Assembly: GCA_965215545.1 (NCBI GenBank)
Contig: OZ244066.1
Location: 992,001-1,056,000, forward strand
Length of the DNA stretch: 64,000 nucleotides
DNA from: MPNP01 sp965215545
GTDB taxonomy: Bacteria; Pseudomonadota; Alphaproteobacteria; Rhodobacterales; Rhodobacteraceae
Reading direction: 5' to 3'
In this document: one piece after another, positions 25,348 through 33,503 of the stretch
Position numbering within the stretch: position 1 is the stretch's first letter
Layout of the letters: every line of letters starts with the position of its first letter
Program-made: the position numbers and the translations under genes
The notes under the pieces: model-generated
Databases searched by the model: none
What the model saw: only the letters and a program-made list of their open reading frames with translations
Told to the model about the DNA's origin: nothing

Positions 25348-26322
25348 ATGCATCCGGCCCTGTCGATCATCATCTTCACGACCCTCTCGGGGACCGGTCT
25401 GGGGCTTGGCTTCTGGACTGCCCTGGCATCAGCAGCCACGCACCCTCTCCTTGCCGTGATTGCCGCCCTTCTGGCCGCCGCCTTGACCACAACCGGACTC
25501 CTCGCCTCGCTCCTGCACCTGCGGCGCCCCTCGCGGGCCTGGCGGGCCTTCTCGCAATGGCGCTCCTCATGGCTCTCCCGCGAGGGAATTCTTGCCCCGC
25601 TCTGCGTATCCAGCATGGTCCTGCTGGCCTTTGCTGCTGCCACCGATGCTCCTCTGGGCCCAGTTCCCAACCTGCTTGTCCTGCTGCTCGCGCCCGCCGT
25701 GATCCTCACCACGGCCATGATCTACACCCAATTGCGGGCAATTCCTGCCTGGTCCACCTGGCTGACCCCCGCCATGTTCCTCCTCCTTGCCGCCGCCAGC
25801 GGTCTCTATACCCTCCTGGCCACGGCCATCTGGTTCCCCGACATTCCGGTTCAGATCCAGATCATGATCCCGGCCAGCCACGGCCTCATGGCGGATTGGC
25901 GAGCCCTGCTCGTCCTCGCATCCCTCATCAACACGCTGGCATGGGGGAGCATGCTGGCCTGGTGGCTCCGTCGTGACCGGATCGGCACTGGCCCATCCAC
26001 CCTCGCCACGGCAACCCAGCTGTCTGCATGGAACCGCATTACCCACCTCGACCCCCCGCACACCGAACCCAACTATCTCCAGACCGAGATGGGCTACCGG
26101 GTGGCGCGCCGCCACGCCATCAAGCTGCGCTGGATCGCAACGGGACTCGGCTTCCTTGGCCCATGGATCATCTGGGCGACCCTCGCCATCCTGCCAACCG
26201 CTGGCAACCCGATTGCCCTCACGATCCTCTGGGTCCTGCACCTGACCGGAATCATGATCTCCCGATGGCTGTTCTTTGCCGAAGCAACCCACATCCAGAG
26301 CCTCTACTACCAGCCCGGCTGA
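25348..26322 (+). CDS. soeC: Sulfite dehydrogenase membrane anchor, DmsC family
   Basis: A 324-residue DmsC-family membrane anchor with about eight hydrophobic segments, beginning MHPALSIIIFTTLSGTGLGL. The motif LLHLRRPSRAWRAFSQWRSSWLSREG after the second or third segment is characteristic of DmsC/SoeC anchors. It docks SoeAB on the cytoplasmic face and hands electrons to quinone. ATG 25348 lies six bases after the soeB stop. Third gene of soeABC. Confidence 0.85.
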   Translation: MHPALSIIIFTTLSGTGLGLGFWTALASAATHPLLAVIAALLAAALTTTGLLASLLHLRRPSRAWRAFSQWRSSWLSREGILAPLCVSSMVLLAFAAATDAPLGPVPNLLVLLLAPAVILTTAMIYTQLRAIPAWSTWLTPAMFLLLAAASGLYTLLATAIWFPDIPVQIQIMIPASHGLMADWRALLVLASLINTLAWGSMLAWWLRRDRIGTGPSTLATATQLSAWNRITHLDPPHTEPNYLQTEMGYRVARRHAIKLRWIATGLGFLGPWIIWATLAILPTAGNPIALTILWVLHLTGIMISRWLFFAEATHIQSLYYQPG

Positions 26323-26771
26323 CCGGCACCAGTGTTCGGTCTGCGCAGTTGGTCACTGTTGATGGTTGCGAGGATCACAGGGTGACTGAAGGATCCATCC
26401 GAAAGGATGACAACGCGGGCTGTTCCAAAGCGCATTTGGCCCACCTCCCCCCGGATCCGGTTGCGAACCAAGGACAGGGAGGTCGCAAGAAGTCCATGCC
26501 CGCCCCTCCGCCTGACAGATCTCGCCGTTCGCCTTAAATTCGAACCTTTCGATTCCGATGTCCTCCGGGATTGGCTTGATCCGGCACCACTGCACGATCC
26601 TATTTTTGGCGATTACATAGTGCCTGCCAGAAAACCCCAGTTTCCATCATAAACGCTTGACTCTCCTGTCGAGTGTCTGCGAGTGTCTCCCGGAAGATTG
26701 CGGCAGACCGGCCCGATTGGGGCCAAAACGCCCGATTTTCGCCCGTCCGAGCCGAATCTTCGAGGATTGCC
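26323..26771. other. Gene-free stretch after soeC
   Basis: No supported gene, RNA or strong hairpin. Open frames here are short and lack recognisable motifs. The right part may belong to the outer end of the ISNCY-type element that follows. Confidence 0.4.
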
Positions 26772-28015
26772 ATGCGTCCTATCCGCCAACCGCAGCTCCA
26801 GCTCGGCGCCATCGTCATCCCATCCGGACGGGCCAGCGCCGCCATCCCCCTCAATCCCCCGATCCCCTGATGACCCGCGGGCCGCGATGCCATCCCGGCC
26901 CTGCGGCTCGGCCGCAAGGCCCCCCAGTGATGTCCTCTATGCCGACGACGCTCTCCGGGCCCGCCTCTTGGCCATCCTTGCCGACCCGATCCTGCCGGGC
27001 ACCGACCCCAGCCAGGGCCGTCCCGGCATGGATCTGTGGCGCATCCTCGTGATGGGGGTGATCAAGCCGGGTCGCGACGGCGACGACGACCGTCGCTGCG
27101 AACTGGCGGGCGCGCCGAGGACCGGACGGGGGTCGACACCAGCGCCGCCGCCGATGGGGATCCGGGGCACCCCGGCCGGGGTGCCGTCTCCCGGGCGGGT
27201 GGTGGCGGTCGGCCACGAGGTCAGCAGATCCGGTCGCCGGACACACGCCGGGCGCGCCGTTGGTCGGGCGCGCCCGGTCCTGCGTGGCCCCAGCCTCTCG
27301 TCATCGGCACTGACGGACGTCCACGTCCCCACCGATGTCAACCTCCTGTGGGATGCCCTGCGGGTCCCGGGTCCGCCCCCATCATCCGGTCGGACCGACC
27401 GGGGCCGGGCCGCCACACGGCACGGACGGGCCCGGCTGGCGACAGGGGCGCCATCATTCCCGCTCCCTGAAGACTCTCTTCCATGCCTGAAGACTCTCTT
27501 CCCTCCCTGACGACTCTCTTCCATGCCGTCCGGTCAACCCGGACAGCCCGACCCGAGGATGTCGGGGCCTCTCGTGAGCGCGCGGCCCAGCGGCTGGCCC
27601 GGGTCGAGGCCAGCCTGCCGGCTCCCCATGATGATGGCGACCGCCGGGCCGCCGGCCTGGTCACCATCGATCGCCGGGACGGCCATGCCCATCGGCATGG
27701 CTGACACGGTGGGGCAGATCGACCCGATCGACCGCCGGCGGCGCGAGGGCGCGACCCGCCCCCATGCCGGGACGGCCGTTGCGGTCCTGGCCGGGCCCAC
27801 CCGGTGGATCGGGTTGGGCAAGGCGATGCTCAGGGTGGGGGCTGGCCCCGGGGCGCTCGGTGGCCCCGTCGCCGTCATGGCGGACCCCCCCCCAGGGATC
27901 ATCGTCCGGGGCGTCCTCCGCCATCACCAGGTCCTGGGGGAGGGCAGGTCCTGGGGGAGGGCCAGGATGTCGACCCTGCTGTCCCCGGGGTGGCCGAGCG
28001 AGGGCGCTGGCGTGA
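26772..28015 (+). pseudogene. Decayed ISNCY-family transposase
   Basis: Scattered frames line up in transposase order: MRPIRQPQLQLGAI (26772), LYADDALRARLLAILADPIL with GRPGMDLWRILVMGVIKPG (26940-27070), DVHVPTDVNLLWDALR (27320-27360), then ADTVGQIDPIDRRRREGATR with HAGTAVAVLAGPTRWIGLGK (27700-27830). These correspond to ISNCY/IS1202-like transposase blocks (N-terminal, PTDVNLLWDA, and QIDQIRRRVLxGExIPHxEKVFSIF followed by the HTxWIxKGK core). Many frameshifts and a short tandem repeat (27465-27530) have destroyed it. A C9 run is present near 27885. Confidence 0.65.
27465..27530. repeat. Three imperfect 24-25 base tandem repeats
   Basis: The block CCTGAAGACTCTCTTCC occurs twice and a third time as CCTGACGACTCTCTTCC, separated by ATG or CT-rich spacers. 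It lies inside the ISNCY pseudogene and is probably a slippage product. Confidence 0.6.
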
Positions 28016-28135
28016 CAAACGCGGGGTTGTCTGGCAGGCACGACTTGGTTTGAAATTCACTCTTCCCTTTCGCCACCAGAAGGTGTAGCGTTACGGCGTC
28101 AATGGATCTGGAGGAGTTCCCCATGACACGATTCA

Positions 28136-28146
28136 CCCCCCCCCCC
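28136..28146 (+). repeat. C11 homopolymer in a signal-peptide coding region
   Basis: Eleven Cs five codons after the ATG. Present length puts the frame off; 12 (or 9) Cs would put it on. Slipped-strand mispairing at such tracts is the standard mechanism of translational phase variation. Confidence 0.7.
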
Positions 28147-28221
28147 TCGCTAAATTAGCATCCGTCCTGCTGCTGGCAGTCCTAGCGACCCCGGCGGGGG
28201 CGCAGGCACTGCCGGAGATTA

Positions 28222-29100
28222 GGGCCTGTTGACACTCCCCCGTCCCGCTGCTATCCTGCCCCCCAACGACCGCCCGGAACGGGCGGCATCCCCTCTGGCA
28301 GGAGCAGACCCATGAACAGTGACCGATCCCTTCTCACCGACCGCATGTGGCACCGCATCGAATCCCTCTGTCCCGGCAAGGTCGGGGACCCCGGCGGCAC
28401 CGCCGCCGACAACCGTCTCTTCGTCGAGGCTGTCCTGTGGCACATCCGCACCGGTTCGCCCTGGCGTGACCTGCCACCCCGCTTCGGCAAGTGGAACAGT
28501 GTCTTCCAGCGCTTCCGCCGCTGGGCCAAACGGGGCGTCTTCGAACGCATTTTCAGGGCGTTATCGGAGGAGTTCGATCTCGAATACGTCTGTATCGACG
28601 GCACCATCGTCAAGGCGCACGCCAAGGCCGCCGGCGCCCCATCGGGAGCATGACCGGTGGGGGGACCTGCGATCAGGGGATCGGCCGCCCAAGGGGCGGT
28701 CTGACCACCAGGATCGTGGCTGTCACCGATGCCCTTGGTTCCCGTGTCCACTTCGTCATCCTGCCCGGTCAGGCCCATGACCTCAAGGGGACAGACGCGG
28801 TCCTCCAGGACCTCGATTGCGATGCCCTCATTGCCGACAAGGCCTTCGATGCCGACAGTCTCCTTGCCGATCTCGAATCACGCGGCATCACGGCCGCACT
28901 CCCGGCCAGACGCAACCGATCCGTGATTCGGGAGCATGATCGGGACATGGATGCCTGGCGGCACCCGATCGAAACGTCTTTGCCAAACTCAAGGCGTTCC
29001 GGGGCATTGCGATGCGCTTCGACAAGACGCTGACAAGCTTCGCGGCCTTCATTTATCTCGTGGCCGGGGTGATTGCAGCCCGGTAAGTGTCAACAGGCCC
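28222..29100 (+). mobile_element. IS5-family (IS427-type) insertion sequence, 879 bp
   Basis: Perfect terminal inverted repeats: GGGCCTGTTGACACT at 28222 and AGTGTCAACAGGCCC ending at 29100. TA is duplicated on both sides (28220-28221 and 29101-29102). Carries one frameshifted transposase gene and interrupts the secreted-protein gene at 28123-29818. Confidence 0.85.
28312..29085 (+). pseudogene. IS427-type transposase, frameshifted
   Basis: The first frame (28312-28653) reads MNSDRSLLTDRMWHRIESLC, then FVEAVLWHIRTGSPWRDLPP and YVCIDGTIVKAHAKAAG, the DUF4096 region and first catalytic Asp. The second frame continues GRPRGGLTTRIVAVTDALGS, ALIADKAFDADSLLADLESR and WRHPIE. IS427 transposases normally join two frames near this first switch. 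A further shift near 28975, apparently a lost A, moves the conserved C-terminus NVFAKLKAFRGIAMRFDK to another frame, ending at 29085. The second defect probably inactivates the enzyme. Confidence 0.8.
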
Positions 29101-29799
29101 TAGTCTGCAGCTAAATGATTTTGCCAAGGCCTTGAACGGCGTGATCAATGAAAGCCTTGTTGGGACATCATGCGGGCAGAATGAGGGCGGAATGCCGGTC
29201 CAGATAAAAGCCAACCGGGACGCAAACGGCGTGACGGTCAACGTGATCGCGCATACCGTATCCGGCCATGACCGGTTTCGGAACTTCGGCGTGCCGGCCT
29301 ACGTCGACCGAGGCGTCTACCGGTCGCGCACCACGGCGACCTTTGCGAGCAACACGACGGCCTGGGTCCACCTGAATTCCTTAAGCGGCAACACCGGATC
29401 GCCCTGTTTCCCGAACGATCACCTCATCACCGGAGACAGCGTGATCCGTGTTGTCCTGCTGCCCGGAACGGGCTACACCATCAATCTGGATATGCGGATG
29501 GTTGAGGTCGTCATCCAGGACGAACCCGGCGAAGCGTGCGCAAGTGTGCGAGGCACTCAAAAACTCTATATGCCCCATCCCCAAGGCGGCGTGGCCTGGG
29601 GCACCTGCACCTGCGCCGCGCAGAGCCAGCACCCCAGCGTCCGGCGGGCCCGGGATCGAACCATCCCCACGCCCGGCCCGGACGGGAGATACGGCACCGA
29701 TGACGACGGGACCACCTCTGCGCCCGCGCCGTCCGCGGGCTTCCTGAGCAACCTGGCCAAACAGTTTCATGATCCCTCTCACCTCTACTGCGAGGCTTC

Positions 29800-30590
29800 G
29801 CCGTACAGGGGTCTGTGATCATGAAACAAATGTTGATCCGCCTTGATCTTGCGGCCCTCTGCCAAGGTCACGCCAGTAGTGATACGGTCAGCACACTCAA
29901 GACTCGTAACCTTGCCGCGTTGAACCTGACCGCCCTGCCCGACGAAAGCCTCGGTCAGGCGGATGACAACGGTATGGGGATCGTGCACAGTGCGGTTGTC
30001 TGGCAACAGCACCGCCTTTTGAATCGCCGACTCGATTTCCGGTTCCAGGTCGTGCAGGGCATTGCGTCCAGCACTTCATAACCGAAACCATGACGGTCCA
30101 TCATGTCCAACCGCCCACGATCGCCGGCAAACTCGGCCTCGTTGGCATAGAGCGACAGGCAGCCCGTTCGGCCGAGATCCCCGGACAGGCCCACGGCCAT
30201 CAGCCGCTCGGCATCAACCAGAGACCGACGGCAGAGGATCGCGCCCGTCGCCTCAATCTGGCGCAGTTTTGATGGACGCCCGGCCCAGAAGAACCGCACA
30301 AACCATGGAATCAGAAGCAGGGCATGGAAACACCCGGATCAGACCTTTGGGATGCAGCACCCAACCGGGGGTCTGCCGCCAGACCGACGGGCGTGACACC
30401 GGCATGAATTCTGTCACGGCAATCGACGCCAGGTTGCCAGAAGATGCGCCCTGACCGGGTTCATTTGCGTCTATCAGCGCAACCTGTGAGCTGCGCTTTT
30501 GCAGCTCATAGGCGATGGCCGAGCCAACGATACCGGCACCCGCGACAAGACAGTGTTTGGATGGATCCTGTCACACCAGATGGCACCTTG
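29800..30590 (-). pseudogene. Decayed FAD-dependent oxidoreductase (DadA/DAO type)
   Basis: Three minus-strand frames in order: KHCLVAGAGIVGSAIAYELQ (FAD-binding GxGxxG) with VALIDANEPGQGASSGNLAS and TPGWVLHPKGLIRV (30580-30330); then PWFVRFFWAGRPSKLRQIEA and SLYANEAEFAGDRGRLDMMD (30310-30070); then LEPEIESAIQKAVLLPDNRT with VIRLTEAFVGQGGQVQRGKV (30060-29790). The order is that of D-amino-acid dehydrogenase-like DAO enzymes, but two frameshifts are present and the C-terminal third is missing. It sits just downstream of the DapA-family gene, a pairing known from hydroxyproline and related amino-acid catabolism. Confidence 0.7.
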
Positions 30591-30636
30591 AAATGGCGAG
30601 GGAAGGCCGGAACCGGCCTGCATCCTGCGCTTGGTT

Positions 30637-31527
30637 CTACATCGCCAGAATGGGCTGCAAGGCCTCGGTGAACTCGGCCTTTTCCGCTTCGGTCAGTGGG
30701 CCCAGCGGTGCGCGGCATTCGCCGACGCACAGCCCCTGCAATTCGGCACCGAACTTGACCTTCTGCACATATTTGCCGCTCTCGAGAATATTCATGGCAC
30801 GGTACAGTTTTTTCATCAGTTCCCTTGCTGCGACCAGCTCGCCCGCCCTGTACAGCCGCTCCAGCTCGCAGCAGGCCCTGGCCATGCAGTTGGACGGCCC
30901 GCAAATCCAGCTTTCGGCACCCCAGAACATGAAGTCGAGCGCGATGTCGTCCGAACCTGAAATCAACTGGATCTTGCCTTCATAGCGCGCGGCAATATCG
31001 ATGGCCCGCTGCAACACGCCCGAGCTTTCCTTGATGCCGATGACTCGCGGGTTGTCGGCAAAATGATCCATCACCTCGAACGAGATATCGGCACCGTCCT
31101 TCAATGGATAGCTGTACAGAACAATGTTCACATCGACTTCAGCCAGAACCGTTTCATAGTGTTTGACCAGCTCGTCTTGCGTGGGGTGCGTGTAGAACGG
31201 TGGTGCAAGCAGCACGTTGTCATAGCCGATTTCCTTGGCCAGCGCGGTTTGCTCGATCACTTCGCGGGTGGCTGGGGCATTGGTGCCCGCGATCAGAAAC
31301 TCATCTTCATTGGCAAAGTCCTTGACGAATTGCAGGACCCGGCGACGTTCTTCCGTCGATTGGCTGAAATATTCGCCGGTCGAGCCGTTTGGTACCCAGC
31401 CCGACACGCCCGCAGCGCGGAAATGTGCCAGCAGGTCTTCAAAGGCTGAAAAGTTGATCTTGTCATCCGCCCCAAACGGCGTAACCAGTGCGGGCATGAC
31501 ACCCGAGAGTTTGACGTTGAAGCTCAT
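30637..31527 (-). CDS. DapA/DHDPS-family aldolase or lyase
   Basis: A 296-residue class I pyruvate-dependent lyase of the dihydrodipicolinate synthase superfamily: MPALVTPFGADDKINFSAFE, GWVPNGSTGEYFSQSTEER (substrate loop), VLLAPPFYTHPTQDEL, IVLYSYPLKDGADIS (catalytic Tyr) and RVIGIKESSGVL (Schiff-base Lys). It is not likely to be the biosynthetic DapA, because the context is a decayed DadA-like oxidase rather than lysine genes. 4-hydroxyproline-pathway deaminase or a keto-sugar aldolase are possible. ATG 31527; intact. Confidence 0.8.
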   Translation of the reverse strand: MSFNVKLSGVMPALVTPFGADDKINFSAFEDLLAHFRAAGVSGWVPNGSTGEYFSQSTEERRRVLQFVKDFANEDEFLIAGTNAPATREVIEQTALAKEIGYDNVLLAPPFYTHPTQDELVKHYETVLAEVDVNIVLYSYPLKDGADISFEVMDHFADNPRVIGIKESSGVLQRAIDIAARYEGKIQLISGSDDIALDFMFWGAESWICGPSNCMARACCELERLYRAGELVAARELMKKLYRAMNILESGKYVQKVKFGAELQGLCVGECRAPLGPLTEAEKAEFTEALQPILAM

Positions 31528-31631
31528 TTCGAGGCCCTTTTCCGATGTATTTCAAATGGGGATTATATACCTTGGTGCCATAACTGCTATATGCGCTGTC
31601 AATGAGGAAAATTGAACCCTACATATGGGAT

Positions 31632-31658
31632 GATTGGCACTTCAGAGTGGCACGAGGG
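31632..31658 (-). repeat. Short IS30-like left-end fragment L5
   Basis: The plus strand reads GGCACTTCAGAGTGGCACGA then GGG, the reverse of the IS30-like left end with one change. The surrounding stretch 31528-32036 has no supported gene; a 112-codon minus-strand frame there has no recognisable match. Confidence 0.55.
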
Positions 31659-32036
31659 ATTGAAAGATCACACTCCTCGATGATTCTTTTGCTGGCGCAG
31701 ATTCGCGACCCCTGATGCAGGATCAGGACAAGCACACAAGAATTGCGTGAAACCCGATTTTCGCCACATCTGGCATCACCGAACACACCAGGAACACCTT
31801 TATACGAGAACCCTCCATCACGCAAAACCATCCTGGCGCAACCACGATTGAAGATCTGGCCTTCAAACCCTGATCCCGAGACGATACCGAGGTGCTCTGC
31901 TCTGGAATCTCCATGGTGCGATATCGACACCCGTGATGCGGTTCTCAAACGCATCAACGAGTCTCACGGTACGACGATCAACGGCGACAAGGTCATCCGG
32001 TCGTGCACTTTTGGTCGATTTTGGTGCTTGCTGTCG

Positions 32037-32885
32037 TCAAGCAGGGTCTGAATCTCGATTTTCACCGGTTGGCGAGGGCTGGCCCTGCAGGGCCTGTTCA
32101 AGGAGGGACATGATCAGCAGACGGTCCCGGAAACGGGCGAGGTCGGTTGGGGTCCGACCAGTCTTGTCGAGGGCGGTCGGGTCGGCACCCCGATCAAGGA
32201 GAAGTTCGACGATGTCGGCAGTTCCGAACCGCGCAGCGAGATGCAGGGGTCGCCATCCTTCATGGTCAGGGGCTTCGCGGTCCGCGCCGGCATCAAGCAG
32301 GGCCGTGACCGACTCGGTGCTGCCGGAAAAAGCGGCACAGTGGAGGGGTGTCAGCGCATCACCGCCCAGGGCATTGGGATCGGCGCCGGCATCAAGCAGG
32401 GCACGAACGGCCTCGGCCTTGCCGATATCGGCAGCTTCGTGAAGAGGCGTGTTGCCCAGTTCATTGCAGGCCGCGGGATCGGCACCGGCAGCGACAAGGG
32501 CCCGAATGGATTCGGCACACCCCCGGGCCGCTGCCCCATGGAGCGGGGTAAAATCGCCCCCCTCACCCCTGGCATCGGGATCAGGATTGGCAGCCAACAC
32601 CTCCTTGACCGCTGCGGCGCTGCCGTCGCGGGCGGCCATATGCAATGCCGTCGCATCGTAGGAGCTGCGGGTACCGATATCGGCGCCGGCAGCCAGGGCA
32701 TGTTTCACCGCTTGCGGGTTCCCATCCCATGAGGCCCGGAGCAGGTCCCGGTCCGGGTCCGCCTTCCCGGCGAGCTGGACAGGAACGGTCGCGGACGGGC
32801 TGGATGAATCGGGATCGGTCGCCATCAGGTCAGGTCCCGAATCGGGGGACAGGTCTTGGTCATGGGGACCCTCATGTACATCCAT
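32037..32885 (-). CDS. Ankyrin-repeat protein
   Basis: A 282-residue protein with a short acidic, Ser/Pro-rich N-terminus and about six ankyrin repeats. Repeat cores are TALHMAARDGSAAAVKEVL, TPLHGAAARGCAESIRALV, TPLHEAADIGKAEAVRALL, TPLHCAAFSGSTESVTALL and RPLHLAARFGTADIVELLL, each about 33 residues apart and most followed by xAGADP. A degenerate copy precedes (LLRASWDGNPQAVKHALAAG) and a partial one follows. No signal peptide or membrane segment, so cytoplasmic or exported by a dedicated system. ATG 32825 is an alternative start. Partner unknown. Confidence 0.88.
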   Translation of the reverse strand: MDVHEGPHDQDLSPDSGPDLMATDPDSSSPSATVPVQLAGKADPDRDLLRASWDGNPQAVKHALAAGADIGTRSSYDATALHMAARDGSAAAVKEVLAANPDPDARGEGGDFTPLHGAAARGCAESIRALVAAGADPAACNELGNTPLHEAADIGKAEAVRALLDAGADPNALGGDALTPLHCAAFSGSTESVTALLDAGADREAPDHEGWRPLHLAARFGTADIVELLLDRGADPTALDKTGRTPTDLARFRDRLLIMSLLEQALQGQPSPTGENRDSDPA

Positions 32886-33006
32886 TCCTGCATGAACCTG
32901 TGCCAGGTGCGGATTCCGGCTGGCCAGATCACGGGGCCACTGTGCCTACCTCCGCCTGCAAGTGCAACATGCCGAGAGAACGTGGCAGTCGGGAGGCATT
33001 CAGGAC

Positions 33007-33080
33007 AAAAAGCGAAGGCGGCCTGCACAAGCCGCCTTCGTGAATCACCTGAAGGGAGGAAGAGATGGTGATCTGCTGCG
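33007..33080 (-). ncRNA. Candidate small RNA with anti-Shine-Dalgarno loop
   Basis: On the minus strand a promoter (33087-33116) is followed by about 74 bases with two hairpins. Hairpin 1: ATCACC (minus, 33072-33067) pairs with GGTGAT (33049-33044) and displays the loop ATCTCTTCCTCCCTTCA, whose TCCTCCC is complementary to a ribosome binding site. Hairpin 2: GAAGGCGGC-TTGTGCAG-GCCGCCTTC (33039-33014) followed by GCTTTTTG is an intrinsic terminator. This build, with CU-rich loops plus terminator, is typical of alphaproteobacterial trans-acting sRNAs. No open frame is needed to explain it. The remaining stretch between the ankyrin gene and gltB (32886-33503) holds no supported gene. Confidence 0.6.
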
Positions 33081-33086
33081 CCCGAT

Positions 33087-33116
33087 ATCATAAGCCAATC
33101 TGATTGCAAGTCTCAA
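33087..33116 (-). promoter_or_regulatory. Sigma-70-like promoter for the candidate sRNA
   Basis: Minus strand TTGAGA (33116-33111), 18-base spacer, TATGAT (33092-33087). Expected start near 33080. Confidence 0.55.
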
Positions 33117-33503
33117 TTTTGCTTATATTGCGGATTGACCCCGAAATCGCGAACATTTCACATTAATGTCACATTTTGTGATGTTTGGAGCCATCGGGCA
33201 CGGTGCATATGATGTGGATCGCGTCGAAGAGGGCATGTCCTGGGTGTCGTGCGCTCCCTGGATTGGCATGGCCACAAGACTGTCGACACCCTGATGGCCG
33301 GGACACAGACCGTGGGCATGTGCCACCCGCTGCGCCAAGCCGGCAAGGGGCAGATCAATTGCAGGCGACCGGGCGGTACGCAGCGGAGATCTGTCTTGCC
33401 GATATCGTCATTGCTGGCCAGCACCGAGGGGTTCGGCTGGTGATCGTGCCTCGGCTGGTTGTGATGGGAACGTCCATCGCCAATCCGTTGGTCTGTGGAT
33501 GCT

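Larger units (their letters stand above)
28123..29818 (+). pseudogene. Secreted Cys-containing protein gene, C11 tract, broken by IS5-type element
   Basis: ATG 28123 follows GGAGGAG. As written, the frame meets TAG after 12 codons because of an 11-base C run. Adding one C gives MTRFTPPPLAKLASVLLLAV then LATPAGAQALPEI, a proper signal peptide. An IS5-type element (28222-29100) interrupts after ALPEI. Across it, with the TA duplication removed, the frame resumes exactly as SLQLNDFAKALNGVINESLV and runs to 29818. The mature part has TSCGQNEGG, NTGSPCFPNDHLITGD, GEACASVRG and WGTCTCAAQ. About 270 residues when whole; family not recognised. The leader and upstream GTTTGAAATT block resemble those of the gene at 41738. 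Confidence 0.6.
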
